From Vibrio viridaestus (GTDB lineage: Bacteria > Pseudomonadota > Gammaproteobacteria > Enterobacterales > Vibrionaceae), in the NCBI RefSeq assembly GCF_003856525.1, contig NZ_RJVQ01000002.1:62001-126000 (forward strand): DNA of 64,000 nt. Direction: 5' to 3'. A program made the translations under genes and the position numbers. The notes below the pieces were generated by a model that made no database searches, had not been told where the DNA came from, and saw only the letters and a program-made list of their open reading frames with translations. Positions 29,790 to 39,615 of the stretch are shown here, piece after piece. Position 1 is the first letter of the stretch. Each line of letters opens with the position of its first letter.

Positions 29790-31529
29790 ATGATAGAAAT
29801 CACCCGAAGACCCGAAAGCGATATGTCATCGCTACCTACAGATATTCCTGAAATTCTGCGCCGAATATACTCGCACAGAGGTATCACTCAAGTTGAGCAA
29901 CTTGATAGGGGAGTTCGCTCTCTGCATTCTTATCAGGAGCTTAATGGCATTGAGTTGGCGGTAGAGTTACTGTTTGAATCAGTGCAAAAGCAGAAGCGGA
30001 TTATCGTCGTTGGGGATTTTGATGCTGATGGTGCGACAAGCTCTGCGCTCTCTGTTTTAGCTTTGAGAATGTTGGGTAGTCATAATGTTGATTACCTGGT
30101 GCCAAATCGATTTGAAGACGGATACGGCTTAAGTCCAGAAGTGGTTGATCAAGCGATTACGATGCAGGCAGAAGTCATTATGACCGTAGATAATGGCGTA
30201 TCTTCTATCGAAGGCGTTCGTTATGCCAAACAAAATGGCATCACTGTTATTGTGACTGATCATCATTTACCAGGAGATATACTACCTGACGCCGATGCGA
30301 TGGTGAATCCTAATTTGGATGGGTGCCATTTCCCGTCCAAATCGTTAGCTGGTGTTGGTGTCGCATTTTACCTCATGATGGCGTTGTGCGTGTATATGAG
30401 AAAAAATGGGTGGTTCAAGCAGCAAGGCATGGCAGAACCAAAACTAATGGAATTAGTCGATTTAGTAGCGCTTGGTACGGTAGCTGATGTTGTGCCATTA
30501 GATAAAAATAATCGAATTTTAGTTCATCAGGGATTACAGAGAATCCGTTCTGGCTATGCTAGACCTGGGATTCAGGCACTGATTGAAGTGGCAAAGCGAG
30601 ACGCAAAAAAGTTGATTGCAGCTGACTTTGGTTTTGCATTGGGACCTAGAATCAATGCAGCTGGACGACTGGATGATATGTCGTTTGGGGTAGAGCTGCT
30701 TCTTAGTGACAATATTCATGCTGCTAGGCGTATGGCAAATGAGCTTGATGGATTAAATCAAACGCGCAAAGAGATCGAAGCGGGTATGAAACAGGAAGCA
30801 ATGGCGTTTTGTGAGCGATTGCAGTTCGGTGAAGGAAAGTCTTTACCTTACGGAATTGTTTTATTTCAACGTGATTGGCACCAGGGCGTTATTGGCATTT
30901 TGGCATCGAGAATCAAAGAAAGTTTTCATCGTCCGGTTATTGCGTTTGCAGATGCAGGCGAGGGGATTTTAAAAGGCTCGTGTCGCTCGATTCCAGGGTT
31001 CCACATGCGTGATGCATTGGACGTTATTGATACGAAAAGCCCGGGCATCATTCTTAAGTTTGGTGGTCATGCGATGGCTGCTGGTCTTTCAATTGCTGAG
31101 GACAGATTCGAGGAGTTTTCGCGCTTGTTTGATCAGCACGTCGAGCGTTCTCTGGATGAAGGAGCTCTGCGCGGTGTTGTTCTATCGGATGGAGAGCTTC
31201 AACCCGAAGAGCTTTCTATGAGCACTGCGGAAGTGATTCGTCAGGGTGGGCCCTGGGGACAAGGTTTTCCTGAGCCAATATTTGATGGTGAATTCAAAGT
31301 TCTGCACCAAAAACTGGTGGGAGAAAAGCATCTCAAGTTAATGCTTGAGCCACTATTTAAGGGGCATTCAACACATCAGATGGTTGATGCTATCGCATTT
31401 AATATTGATGTGCGTCGCTGGCCTGATGCTTCCGTCAATACGGTAAGAATCGCGTATCGACTCGATATTAATGAGTTTCGTGGAAACCAGTCTCTTCAGC
31501 TTATGGTTGAACATCTTGAAGCGAAGTAA
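29790..31529 (+). CDS. recJ: single-strand DNA 5'-3' exonuclease RecJ
   Basis: 579 residues of the DHH phosphoesterase superfamily: motif I VGDFDADGATSS, motif II TVDNGVSS, the DHH motif in TDHHLPG, a later DHHA1 region with GGHAMAAGLSI and an OB-like C terminus. RecJ degrades 5' ends during RecF-pathway recombination and mismatch repair. No intrinsic terminator directly follows. Confidence 0.96.
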   Translation: MIEITRRPESDMSSLPTDIPEILRRIYSHRGITQVEQLDRGVRSLHSYQELNGIELAVELLFESVQKQKRIIVVGDFDADGATSSALSVLALRMLGSHNVDYLVPNRFEDGYGLSPEVVDQAITMQAEVIMTVDNGVSSIEGVRYAKQNGITVIVTDHHLPGDILPDADAMVNPNLDGCHFPSKSLAGVGVAFYLMMALCVYMRKNGWFKQQGMAEPKLMELVDLVALGTVADVVPLDKNNRILVHQGLQRIRSGYARPGIQALIEVAKRDAKKLIAADFGFALGPRINAAGRLDDMSFGVELLLSDNIHAARRMANELDGLNQTRKEIEAGMKQEAMAFCERLQFGEGKSLPYGIVLFQRDWHQGVIGILASRIKESFHRPVIAFADAGEGILKGSCRSIPGFHMRDALDVIDTKSPGIILKFGGHAMAAGLSIAEDRFEEFSRLFDQHVERSLDEGALRGVVLSDGELQPEELSMSTAEVIRQGGPWGQGFPEPIFDGEFKVLHQKLVGEKHLKLMLEPLFKGHSTHQMVDAIAFNIDVRRWPDASVNTVRIAYRLDINEFRGNQSLQLMVEHLEAK

Positions 31530-31629
31530 ATGGTAGATAAGATTGCATTTGTGGAATCAATTTTATTTACCATTTGGATATATAGCCCATTTTATATATA
31601 ACCTTTTGTCATTTATCTTCGCTGTTTTA

Positions 31630-31667
31630 TTAACATTTACCCCCGTTTGTGTGGGGTGAAATGTTAA
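31630..31667. repeat. inverted repeat upstream of pdhR
   Basis: TTAACATTT at 31630-31638 pairs perfectly with AAATGTTAA at 31659-31667, and the stem extends as ACCCC/GGGGT with one bulged G, giving 14 pairs around a nine-base loop. No T tract follows. It lies between recJ and the pdhR operator and could be an mRNA 3' structure or a protein site. Confidence 0.5.
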
Positions 31668-31760
31668 AATTATGTGCGTTATTCATTAGTTCTATGATTT
31701 CGGTCAACTTTTATCTGGACACTAGTCTTGGTCTTATGTTAGTTTCTGCACCAAACTTAT

Positions 31761-31777
31761 AATTGGTATTACCAATT
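31761..31777. promoter_or_regulatory. PdhR operator
   Basis: AATTGGTATTACCAATT is a perfect dyad and a full match to the PdhR consensus AATTGGTnnnACCAATT, 35 bases before the pdhR start. It supports autorepression relieved by pyruvate, with the whole aceEF operon controlled from this site. Confidence 0.9.
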
Positions 31778-31812
31778 GCCTGTAGAAATAATTACAAGAA
31801 GAATCATTATCT

Positions 31813-32577
31813 ATGGCCTATCAAAGGATTAGACAGCCCAAACTTTCTGACGCTATCGAACAGGAGTTAGAAAGGCTGATTCTGGAAGGAACTTTGTCCT
31901 CAGGGCAGAAGCTTCTTCCTGAGCGCGAGCTTGCAAAGCAGTTTGATGTATCTCGCCCTTCCGTTAGAGAAGCCATTCAGAGATTGGAAGCCAAAGGATT
32001 ACTTACACGCCGCCAAGGGGGTGGTACGTATGTAAGTGAACGAATTTGGTCCAGCTTTTCCGATCCTCTGCTAAATTTATTGTCAAGTCACTCAGAGACT
32101 CAGCTCGATGTACTTGAGGCTAGACATGCTTTAGAAGGTATTTCTGCTTATTTCGCAGCATTGCGTGGTACAGAAGAAGACTTTGCTCGTATACAAGCGT
32201 GTTTAGAGCGTATTGGGGACAAACAAAAAACACATGATGTAGAAGCAGAATCTGCTGAAGTCATGATCTTTTTGATCACACTAGCAGAATCAACTCACAA
32301 CATGGTTCTCCTGCATATTGTCCGCAGTCTCGCCCCTCTGCTTGAGCAAAATGTTCTTCAAAATTTTCAATTGTTACGTCGCCGCCCTGAAGTGGTGGAG
32401 AAAGTAAGCAAGCATAGAGCTAACATCGTGGATGCGATTGTTTCTGGCGAGCCGGAGAAAGCGCGCGAAATGTCACATTCTCATTTAGCTTTCATAGAAG
32501 AAACGTTGCTGGATTTGGATCGGGAAGAGACTCGTCGAGAGCGCTCTTTAAGGCGTATTCAGCAGAGTAACAATTAA
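31813..32577 (+). CDS. pdhR: pyruvate-responsive repressor PdhR (GntR/FadR type)
   Basis: 254 residues. The N-terminal GntR winged helix (about 8-75) has [41 protein letters not shown] in family order, here named by its blocks; the C-terminal all-helical FCD domain (about 90-235) binds the effector. PdhR represses the pyruvate dehydrogenase operon until pyruvate binds. aceE begins 54 bases after its stop. Confidence 0.95.
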   Translation: MAYQRIRQPKLSDAIEQELERLILEGTLSSGQKLLPERELAKQFDVSRPSVREAIQRLEAKGLLTRRQGGGTYVSERIWSSFSDPLLNLLSSHSETQLDVLEARHALEGISAYFAALRGTEEDFARIQACLERIGDKQKTHDVEAESAEVMIFLITLAESTHNMVLLHIVRSLAPLLEQNVLQNFQLLRRRPEVVEKVSKHRANIVDAIVSGEPEKAREMSHSHLAFIEETLLDLDREETRRERSLRRIQQSNN

Positions 32578-32631
32578 GTTTTTAATCGTTACTTGTTTGT
32601 TTAGATCAAACCAACAAAAGGAAAGATCGCC

Positions 32632-35292
32632 ATGTCTGACATGAAGCATGACGTAGATGCACTGGAAACTCAAGAGTGGTTAGAAGCTCTGGAATCCGTT
32701 GTACGTGAAGAAGGTGTAGAACGCGCTCAGTTCTTGCTAGAGCAAGTTTTAGAAAAAGCGAGCCTAGACGGTGTAGATTTACCGACTGGAACGACAACTA
32801 ACTACATCAACACGATCCCGTCAAACCAAGAGCCAGCTTACCCTGGTGACACGACTTTAGAACGCCGTATTCGTTCTATTATCCGTTGGAATGCTATTAT
32901 GATTGTTCTTCGTGCATCGAAGAAAGATCTTGAATTGGGTGGCCACATGGCTTCATTCCAGTCTTCTGCAGCATTCTACGAAACTTGCTTCAACCACTTT
33001 TTCCGTGCTCCTAACGAAAAAGACGGTGGCGATCTCGTTTACTATCAAGGTCACATCTCACCAGGGATTTATGCGCGTGCATTCGTTGAAGGTCGCTTGA
33101 CTGAAGCGCAACTTGATAGCTTCCGTCAGGAAGTTGATGGTAAAGGCCTGTCGTCATACCCACACCCTAAATTGATGCCTGAATTCTGGCAATTCCCAAC
33201 AGTATCTATGGGTCTTGGTCCAATCGCGTCAATTTATCAAGCTCGTTTCCTTAAATATCTGGACGGTCGTGGACTTAAAGATACGTCAGAACAGCGTGTA
33301 TATGCGTTCCTTGGCGATGGTGAGATGGATGAGCCAGAATCACGTGGTGCTATTTCTTTCGCTGCTCGTGAAAAACTAGACAACCTATGCTTTGTTATCA
33401 ACTGTAACCTTCAGCGTCTTGATGGACCTGTTATGGGTAACGGTAAGATCATTCAAGAACTTGAAGGTCTATTCAAAGGTGCTGGTTGGAACGTTGTTAA
33501 AGTTATTTGGGGTAACAACTGGGATACTCTACTTGCGAAAGACACATCTGGTAAGCTTCTTCAGCTAATGAATGAAACTATCGATGGTGATTACCAAACG
33601 TTCAAATCAAAAGATGGCGCATACGTTCGCGAGCACTTCTTTGGTAAATACCCAGAGACTGCAGCTCTTGTTGCAGACATGACTGATGATGAGATTTTTG
33701 CCCTTAAGCGTGGTGGTCATGAGACATCTAAGCTTTATGCTGCATTCAAAAATGCTCAAGACACGAAAGGCAAACCAACTGTAATCCTTGCTAAAACAGT
33801 TAAAGGATACGGCATGGGTGAAGCTGCCGAAGGCAAGAACATTGCTCACCAGGTTAAGAAAATGGACATGACTCACGTTGTTCATCTACGTGATCGTCTT
33901 GGCCTTCAGGACCTAATTTCTGATGAAGCAGTTAACTCTCTGCCTTATCTACAATTGGAAGAAGGCTCTGCTGAGTACGAATACCTACATGCTCGCCGTA
34001 AAGCGTTGCATGGTTACACTCCTCAGCGTCTGCCAAACTTTACTGAAGAACTGATTGTTCCTGAACTTGAAGAATTCAAGCCTCTGCTTGAAGCACAGAA
34101 ACGTGAAATCTCTTCAACAATGGCGTTTGTTCGTACTCTTAATGTACTTCTTAAGAACAAAAACATCGGTAAGAACATTGTTCCTATTATTGCTGATGAA
34201 GCGCGTACATTTGGTATGGAAGGTTTGTTCCGTCAAATCGGTATCTATAACCCACATGGTCAAACATACACTCCAGAAGACCGCGGTGTCGTTTCTTATT
34301 ACAAAGAAGATACATCGGGTCAGGTTCTTCAGGAAGGTATCAACGAACTGGGTGCGATGTCATCATGGGTAGCGGCTGCAACATCATACAGCACAAACGA
34401 TCTACCAATGATCCCATTCTATATCTACTACTCAATGTTTGGCTTCCAACGTGTAGGTGATATGGCATGGATGGCTGGTGACCAACAAGCTCGTGGCTTC
34501 CTTCTAGGTGGTACTGCTGGTCGTACAACACTGAATGGTGAAGGTCTTCAACACGAAGATGGTCATTCTCACATCCAAGCAAATACGATTCCTAACTGTA
34601 TTTCTTACGATCCAACATTCGCTTATGAAGTTGCAGTTATCGTTCAGGATGGTATCCGTCGTATGTACGGTGAGCAGGAAAATATTTACTACTACTTGAC
34701 TCTGATGAACGAAAACTACGATATGCCAGCTATGCCAGAAGGCGCAGAAGAAGGCATTCGTAAGGGTATCTATAAGTTAGAAACTCACGCTGGTGATAAA
34801 GCAAAAGTTCAGCTAATGAGTTCAGGTACTATCATGAACGAAGTACGCAAAGCGGCAACGATTCTAAGCGAAGAGTACGGTATTGCGTCTGATGTTTACT
34901 CAGTGACGTCGTTCAACGAGCTAACTCGTGAAGGTCAGGCGATCGAGCGTGAAAACATGCTAAACCCTGAAGCTGAAGAAAAAGTACCGTACATCACTCA
35001 GGTTATGGGTACTGAACCTGCAATCGCAGCGACAGACTACATGAAAAACTACGCAGAACAAGTTCGTGCGTATATCCCTGCTGAGTCATACAAAGTACTT
35101 GGTACTGATGGCTTCGGTCGTTCAGATAGTCGTGAAAACCTACGTCGTCACTTTGAAGTGAACGCAGGCTACGTTGTTGTAGCTGCTCTTACTGAGCTAG
35201 CTAAACGCGGAGATGTCGAAAAATCTGTAGTAGCAGAAGCAATTAAGAAATTCGACATCGATACACAAAAAACAAACCCACTATACGCTTAA
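32632..35292 (+). CDS. aceE: pyruvate dehydrogenase E1 component
   Basis: 886 residues of the homodimeric E1 type. The thiamine diphosphate motif GDGEMDEPES...NCNLQRLDGP is intact, as are the active-site loop histidines (HEDGHSH). E1 decarboxylates pyruvate and acetylates the lipoyl groups of E2. AAAGGAAAGA precedes the ATG. Codon use is strongly biased, fitting high expression. aceF follows 17 bases downstream. Confidence 0.98.
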   Translation: MSDMKHDVDALETQEWLEALESVVREEGVERAQFLLEQVLEKASLDGVDLPTGTTTNYINTIPSNQEPAYPGDTTLERRIRSIIRWNAIMIVLRASKKDLELGGHMASFQSSAAFYETCFNHFFRAPNEKDGGDLVYYQGHISPGIYARAFVEGRLTEAQLDSFRQEVDGKGLSSYPHPKLMPEFWQFPTVSMGLGPIASIYQARFLKYLDGRGLKDTSEQRVYAFLGDGEMDEPESRGAISFAAREKLDNLCFVINCNLQRLDGPVMGNGKIIQELEGLFKGAGWNVVKVIWGNNWDTLLAKDTSGKLLQLMNETIDGDYQTFKSKDGAYVREHFFGKYPETAALVADMTDDEIFALKRGGHETSKLYAAFKNAQDTKGKPTVILAKTVKGYGMGEAAEGKNIAHQVKKMDMTHVVHLRDRLGLQDLISDEAVNSLPYLQLEEGSAEYEYLHARRKALHGYTPQRLPNFTEELIVPELEEFKPLLEAQKREISSTMAFVRTLNVLLKNKNIGKNIVPIIADEARTFGMEGLFRQIGIYNPHGQTYTPEDRGVVSYYKEDTSGQVLQEGINELGAMSSWVAAATSYSTNDLPMIPFYIYYSMFGFQRVGDMAWMAGDQQARGFLLGGTAGRTTLNGEGLQHEDGHSHIQANTIPNCISYDPTFAYEVAVIVQDGIRRMYGEQENIYYYLTLMNENYDMPAMPEGAEEGIRKGIYKLETHAGDKAKVQLMSSGTIMNEVRKAATILSEEYGIASDVYSVTSFNELTREGQAIERENMLNPEAEEKVPYITQVMGTEPAIAATDYMKNYAEQVRAYIPAESYKVLGTDGFGRSDSRENLRRHFEVNAGYVVVAALTELAKRGDVEKSVVAEAIKKFDIDTQKTNPLYA

Positions 35293-35309
35293 TGAGGTAG
35301 GAAAGAGCA

Positions 35310-37178
35310 ATGGCAATCGAAATTAATGTACCAGACATCGGTGCGGATGAGGTTGAAGTTACTGAGATTCTTGTAAGCGTTGGTGACAAAGTTGAAGAAG
35401 AACAGTCTCTAATTACAGTGGAAGGCGATAAGGCTTCAATGGAAGTTCCTGCGTCTCACGCTGGTGTTGTTAAAGAGATTAAAGTCGTTGAAGGTGACAA
35501 AGTTTCAACTGGCTCTCTAATTATGATTTTTGAAGCTGAAGAAGCGGGTGCTGCGGCACCAGCTTCTGCTACAGAAGCGCCAGCTGCAGCTGCACCGGCT
35601 GCGGCAGAGCTAAAAGAAGTTCACGTACCGGATATCGGTGGTGACGAAGTTGAAGTTACTGAAATCATGGTAGCGGTTGGCGATTCTATCGAAGAAGAGC
35701 AATCTCTAATCACGGTTGAAGGTGACAAAGCTTCAATGGAAGTACCTGCACCATTCGCGGGTACTCTAAAAGAAATTAAAATTGCTGCCGGTGATAAAGT
35801 ATCGACTGGTTCTTTAATCATGGTATTTGAAGTTGCGGGTTCTGGTGCGGCAGCGCCTGCTCCAGCAGCGGAAGCCGCGCCAGCAGCGCCAGTAGCTGCA
35901 GCAGATAAAGAAGTTCATGTACCAGATATTGGTGGTGATGAAGTTGAAGTTACTGAAATCATGGTAGCGGTTGGCGATTCTATCGAAGAAGAGCAATCTC
36001 TAATCACGGTTGAAGGTGACAAAGCTTCAATGGAAGTACCTGCACCATTCGCTGGTAAAGTGAAAGAAATCAAGATTGCAGCTGGTGATAAAGTATCGAC
36101 TGGTTCACTAATCATGGTATTCGAAGTTGCCGGTTCAGCGCCTGCAGCTGCACCAGCAGCAAGTGCTCCAGCTGCGGCTCCAGCAAAAGCGGAAGCGCCA
36201 AAGGCAGCTCCTGCAGCAAGTGCTCCAGCTGGTGATTTCCAAGAAAACAACGAATACGCACACGCGTCTCCAGTAGTACGTCGTCTTGCTCGTGAGTTCG
36301 GTGTTAACCTAGCAAAAGTGAAAGGCACTGGTCGTAAGAGCCGTATCCAGAAAGAAGATGTACAGAACTACGTGAAAGAAGCTCTGAAACGTCTTGAGTC
36401 TGGTGCTGCTTCAGGCAAAGGTGATGGAGCTGGTCTCGGTCTTCTTCCTTGGCCAAAAGTTGATTTCAGCAAATTTGGTGAAACTGAAACTAAGCCATTA
36501 TCTCGTATTAAGAAGATTTCGGGTGCGAACCTTGCTCGTAACTGGGTAATGATTCCTCACGTGACTCAATGGGATAACGCAGATATCACTGAACTTGAAG
36601 CATTCCGTAAAGAACAGAATGCGATTGAAGCGAAGAAAGATACTGGCATGAAGATCACTCCACTTGTGTTCATCATGAAAGCAGCGGCAAAAGCCTTAGA
36701 AGCGTTCCCATCATTCAACTCTTCTCTTTCTGAAGATGGTGAAAACCTAATTCTTAAGAAGTACGTGAACATTGGTATCGCTGTTGATACACCAAATGGT
36801 CTTGTTGTTCCTGTATTCAAAGATGTGAATAAGAAAGGCATCTACGAATTATCAGAAGAGCTAATGGCTGTATCTAAGAAAGCACGTGCTGGTAAGTTAA
36901 CTGCATCTGATATGCAGGGTGGTTGTTTCACTATCTCTAGCCTAGGTGGCTTGGGTGGTACAGCATTCACACCTATCGTTAATGCGCCAGAAGTGGCTAT
37001 TCTGGGTGTATCTAAGTCAGAGATGAAACCTGTATGGAATGGTAAAGATTTCGTTCCTCGTCTACAGCTTCCTCTTTCTCTGTCTTATGACCACCGAGTT
37101 ATTGACGGTGCAGAAGGTGCGCGCTTCATCACGTACTTGAACGGTTGTCTAAGCGATATCCGTCGTCTAGTACTATAA
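35310..37178 (+). CDS. aceF: pyruvate dehydrogenase E2 (dihydrolipoamide acetyltransferase), three lipoyl domains
   Basis: 622 residues. Three lipoyl domains carry GDKASME with the lipoylated lysines at about 41, 140 and 238, joined by Ala/Pro-rich linkers. A peripheral subunit-binding domain follows ([15 protein letters not shown]...GRKSRI, about 310-350), then the catalytic domain with [15 protein letters not shown] near the C terminus. It transfers acetyl groups to CoA and forms the core of the complex. Domains 2 and 3 share a 113-base identical run at DNA level. A strong hairpin follows the stop. Confidence 0.98.
   Translation: MAIEINVPDIGADEVEVTEILVSVGDKVEEEQSLITVEGDKASMEVPASHAGVVKEIKVVEGDKVSTGSLIMIFEAEEAGAAAPASATEAPAAAAPAAAELKEVHVPDIGGDEVEVTEIMVAVGDSIEEEQSLITVEGDKASMEVPAPFAGTLKEIKIAAGDKVSTGSLIMVFEVAGSGAAAPAPAAEAAPAAPVAAADKEVHVPDIGGDEVEVTEIMVAVGDSIEEEQSLITVEGDKASMEVPAPFAGKVKEIKIAAGDKVSTGSLIMVFEVAGSAPAAAPAASAPAAAPAKAEAPKAAPAASAPAGDFQENNEYAHASPVVRRLAREFGVNLAKVKGTGRKSRIQKEDVQNYVKEALKRLESGAASGKGDGAGLGLLPWPKVDFSKFGETETKPLSRIKKISGANLARNWVMIPHVTQWDNADITELEAFRKEQNAIEAKKDTGMKITPLVFIMKAAAKALEAFPSFNSSLSEDGENLILKKYVNIGIAVDTPNGLVVPVFKDVNKKGIYELSEELMAVSKKARAGKLTASDMQGGCFTISSLGGLGGTAFTPIVNAPEVAILGVSKSEMKPVWNGKDFVPRLQLPLSLSYDHRVIDGAEGARFITYLNGCLSDIRRLVL
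35646..35758 (+). repeat. 113-bp direct repeat, copy 1 (second lipoyl domain)
   Basis: This run is identical base for base to 35940-36052, 294 bases (98 codons) downstream. It encodes the core of the second lipoyl domain. The first lipoyl domain is similar in protein but not identical in DNA, which points to recent gene conversion or duplication of domains 2 and 3. Confidence 0.9.
35940..36052 (+). repeat. 113-bp direct repeat, copy 2 (third lipoyl domain)
   Basis: Second copy of the identical run at 35646-35758, coding for the core of the third lipoyl domain. Identity includes synonymous positions; it ends where the codon for the next Gly changes from GCG-side to GCT-side sequence. Confidence 0.9.
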
Positions 37179-37183
37179 AATAG

Positions 37184-37209
37184 AACAAGGCGGCTTTAGC
37201 CGCCTTGTT
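37184..37209 (+). terminator. hairpin between aceF and lpd
   Basis: A perfect 11-bp stem (AACAAGGCGGC, loop TTTA, complement 37199-37209) begins five bases after the aceF stop. The T tract is short, so some read-through to lpd is possible; the 190 bases left before lpd leave room for a separate promoter. Confidence 0.7.
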
Positions 37210-37398
37210 AGTAGATATAAGACCAACTAACGTATTGAAAGTAATGTCAGTTGAATTGTTGGTCGGCTCACAGGCTTAGGGGTTTTTCTTTTCATACCAT
37301 TAACATCTCTGTAAACTGTTATGGTTTGAATAGTCGTTCCAAAAAACTATAAGCCCTCCCATTCAGCCTGTAAGGGATAATGACTACAAGAGGTCACA

Positions 37399-38823
37399 AT
37401 GAGCAAAGAAATCAAAGCCCAAGTTGTTGTACTTGGTGCGGGTCCTGCTGGTTACTCTGCCGCTTTCCGTTGCGCAGATTTAGGTCTAGAAACCGTTCTA
37501 ATCGAAAAATACAACACGCTAGGTGGTGTATGTCTAAACGTTGGTTGTATTCCATCTAAAGCTTTACTTCACGTTGCTAAAGTCATCGAAGAAGCAAAAG
37601 CCTTAGCGCAACACGGTATCGTGTTCGGCGAACCATCAACAGACATTGATAAAATCCGTCTGTGGAAAGAAAAAGTTATTAATCAGCTGACCGGTGGTCT
37701 AGCTGGTATGGCAAAAATGCGTAAAGTTACTGTTGTAAATGGTACTGGTAAATTTACTAGCTCAAACTCAATTGAAGTTGAGGGTGATGAAGGTAAAACT
37801 GTTGTGAACTTCGACAATGCAATCATTGCTGCGGGTTCTCGTCCTATCAAACTGCCATTTATTCCTCATGAAGATCCTCGTATTTGGGATTCAACAGACG
37901 CTCTGGAACTTAAAGAAGTTCCTGGAAAAATGCTGATTATGGGTGGCGGTATCATTGGCCTTGAAATGGGTACTGTATACCATTCTCTAGGTTCACAGAT
38001 CGACGTAGTAGAAATGTTTGATCAAGTGATTCCTGCTGCAGATAAAGACATCGTTAAAGTGTTTACTAAACGCATCAAAGATAAATTTAACCTGATGCTA
38101 GAAACAAAAGTAACGGCTGTTGAAGCAAAAGAAGATGGTATCTATGTTTCAATGGAAGGCAAAAAAGCGCCAGCAGAACCTGAGCGTTACGATGCTGTTC
38201 TTGTGGCTATTGGTCGTGTGCCAAATGGTAAACTTTTGGATGCTGAAAAAGCCGGTCTAACAGTAGATGATCGCGGTTTCATCAATGTTGACAAGCAAAT
38301 GCGTACTAATGTACCTAATATCTTTGCGATTGGTGATATCGTTGGTCAACCAATGTTGGCTCACAAAGGTGTGCATGAAGGCCACGTGGCTGCAGAAGTT
38401 ATTGCTGGTAAGAAACATTACTTCGATCCTAAAGTGATTCCTTCAATTGCTTACACTGAGCCAGAAGTCGCTTGGGTTGGTAAGACTGAAAAAGAAGCAA
38501 AAGCGGAAGGTATTAACTATGAAGTTTCTACATTCCCTTGGGCAGCTTCTGGTCGTGCAATTGCGTCAGATTGTTCTGACGGTATGACAAAGCTTATCTT
38601 TGATAAAGATACTCACCGTGTTATCGGTGGTGCCATTGTTGGTACTAACGGTGGTGAACTACTAGGCGAAATTGGTCTAGCGATCGAGATGGGTTGTGAT
38701 GCGGAAGATATCGCTCTGACGATTCACGCTCACCCAACGTTGCATGAGTCAGTCGGTCTTGCTGCAGAAGTATTTGAAGGTACGATCACTGACCTTCCAA
38801 ATGCAAAAGCGAAGAAAAAATAA
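37399..38823 (+). CDS. lpdA: dihydrolipoamide dehydrogenase (E3)
   Basis: 474 residues: FAD motif GAGPAGYSAA, redox disulfide Cys45-LNVG-Cys50 (GGVCLNVGCIPSKAL), NAD-binding GGGIIGLEMG, second FAD motif FAIGDIVG and the catalytic HAHPTLHES. E3 reoxidises lipoyl groups for pyruvate and 2-oxoglutarate dehydrogenases and the glycine cleavage system, which explains why it can be transcribed apart from aceEF. GAGGTCACA precedes the ATG. Confidence 0.98.
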   Translation: MSKEIKAQVVVLGAGPAGYSAAFRCADLGLETVLIEKYNTLGGVCLNVGCIPSKALLHVAKVIEEAKALAQHGIVFGEPSTDIDKIRLWKEKVINQLTGGLAGMAKMRKVTVVNGTGKFTSSNSIEVEGDEGKTVVNFDNAIIAAGSRPIKLPFIPHEDPRIWDSTDALELKEVPGKMLIMGGGIIGLEMGTVYHSLGSQIDVVEMFDQVIPAADKDIVKVFTKRIKDKFNLMLETKVTAVEAKEDGIYVSMEGKKAPAEPERYDAVLVAIGRVPNGKLLDAEKAGLTVDDRGFINVDKQMRTNVPNIFAIGDIVGQPMLAHKGVHEGHVAAEVIAGKKHYFDPKVIPSIAYTEPEVAWVGKTEKEAKAEGINYEVSTFPWAASGRAIASDCSDGMTKLIFDKDTHRVIGGAIVGTNGGELLGEIGLAIEMGCDAEDIALTIHAHPTLHESVGLAAEVFEGTITDLPNAKAKKK

Positions 38824-38843
38824 ACGTCTCTTTGCTAAGATGT

Positions 38844-38873
38844 AAAAAAACCGCTTCATTGAAGCGGTTTTTT
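38844..38873. terminator. bidirectional terminator between lpdA and the LuxR-type gene
   Basis: Stem CCGCTTC/GAAGCGG with loop ATT, extended by As on the left and Ts on the right, so it works on both strands for the convergent genes. Confidence 0.9.
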
Positions 38874-38893
38874 ATTAACTATTTAATGCCGGC

Positions 38894-39514
38894 CTATAGG
38901 CGTTTGTGATTATAAATACACAACATATCTAAGTAGCTGTGCACTAATTCATCGACAGATTTTGAATCATTCGTGCGGTTAGCCTGGACAAATAAGCCAT
39001 AGAAGAGACCAAGAAACAGCGTGGCAAGATGGTCTGGCTCAAAATGTCCACTCACATCGCCACGCTCAATTGCACGAGTAAACATGTTTTTAATCAGTAG
39101 TCGATTAGTATGGTTGCTTGATAAGAATAGTGGCCAAACTTCTTCTCGGGTTGATGTACTCCACTCAAACCAGACTTTCAACCAATGGCAATCTTCGAAG
39201 ACCAGTTTGGTCATTTCATGAGAGAGATGATAAAGGTTGTCTTTGATATAAGCATCAATATCAATATTGTCTGCCAGAAAGTTTGAGAACTGATGTACGA
39301 CGTGAGTTAGTACGTCATCGACTAAATCTTCTCGAGTTGGGAAGTAGTTGAATACAGTAGCAACTGAAACCTGAGCGATCTCAGCAATATCAGCGTGTCC
39401 GCCTCTACCAATGCCACGTTTTGCGAAAACTTCAAGTGCTATCTCCATTAATTGAAGCTTCCTCTTTTGGGGAGACAGCCGTGTTCTAGGGCGTTTTTCT
39501 ATTTTTGCGTCCAT
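38894..39514 (-). CDS. luxR: LuxR/HapR/SmcR-type quorum-sensing master regulator (TetR family)
   Basis: 206 residues. The N terminus KRPRTRLSPQKRK and the TetR helix-turn-helix GHADIAEIAQVSVATVFNYF are essentially those of V. harveyi LuxR, SmcR, OpaR and HapR; the ligand domain keeps CHWLKVWFEWS and ends YLDMLCIYNHKRL. These proteins act at high cell density to switch biofilm, protease, motility, competence and secretion genes. The position beside hpt is the conserved vibrio location. A sigma-70 promoter and a candidate Qrr pairing site lie upstream. The symbol luxR is the V. harveyi name; it is not LuxR of V. fischeri. Confidence 0.96.
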   Translation of the reverse strand: MDAKIEKRPRTRLSPQKRKLQLMEIALEVFAKRGIGRGGHADIAEIAQVSVATVFNYFPTREDLVDDVLTHVVHQFSNFLADNIDIDAYIKDNLYHLSHEMTKLVFEDCHWLKVWFEWSTSTREEVWPLFLSSNHTNRLLIKNMFTRAIERGDVSGHFEPDHLATLFLGLFYGLFVQANRTNDSKSVDELVHSYLDMLCIYNHKRL

Positions 39515-39521
39515 AATTATT

Positions 39522-39537
39522 CCTTGCCAATACGTTG
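39522..39537 (-). promoter_or_regulatory. candidate Qrr small-RNA pairing site over the luxR ribosome-binding site
   Basis: On the minus strand the leader reads CAACGTATTGGCAAGG and ends in the AAGGA Shine-Dalgarno sequence eight bases before the ATG. From memory, the conserved Qrr core would pair with CAACGT...TTGGC..AGG, so both blocks are present with a small internal loop. Pairing would block translation at low cell density. Confidence 0.6.
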
Positions 39538-39586
39538 AAAAGAACGTTGTTCTAATGATTGTTTTATTAATGTTTTATTATTTATG

Positions 39587-39615
39587 AGTGTAATGGTGCA
39601 TATGAAATTGGTCAA
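39587..39615 (-). promoter_or_regulatory. sigma-70 promoter of the LuxR-type gene
   Basis: On the minus strand TTGACC (39615-39610), 17 bases, TACACT (39592-39587). Transcription would start near 39580, giving a leader of about 66 bases that contains the Qrr candidate. The spacer contains ATATGCA, one half of the AphA-type box, with a poor second half. Confidence 0.55.

Noticed and set aside
35915-36328. 137-codon minus-strand ORF inside aceF
   Set aside because: It is the antisense of Ala/Pro-rich linkers and lipoyl domains, has no ribosome-binding site and repeats itself exactly as the domains do.
37221-37264. GACCAAC...GTTGGTC inverted repeat before lpdA
   Set aside because: Only seven bases per arm around a long loop; it does not match the PdhR consensus and is expected by chance in a region this size.
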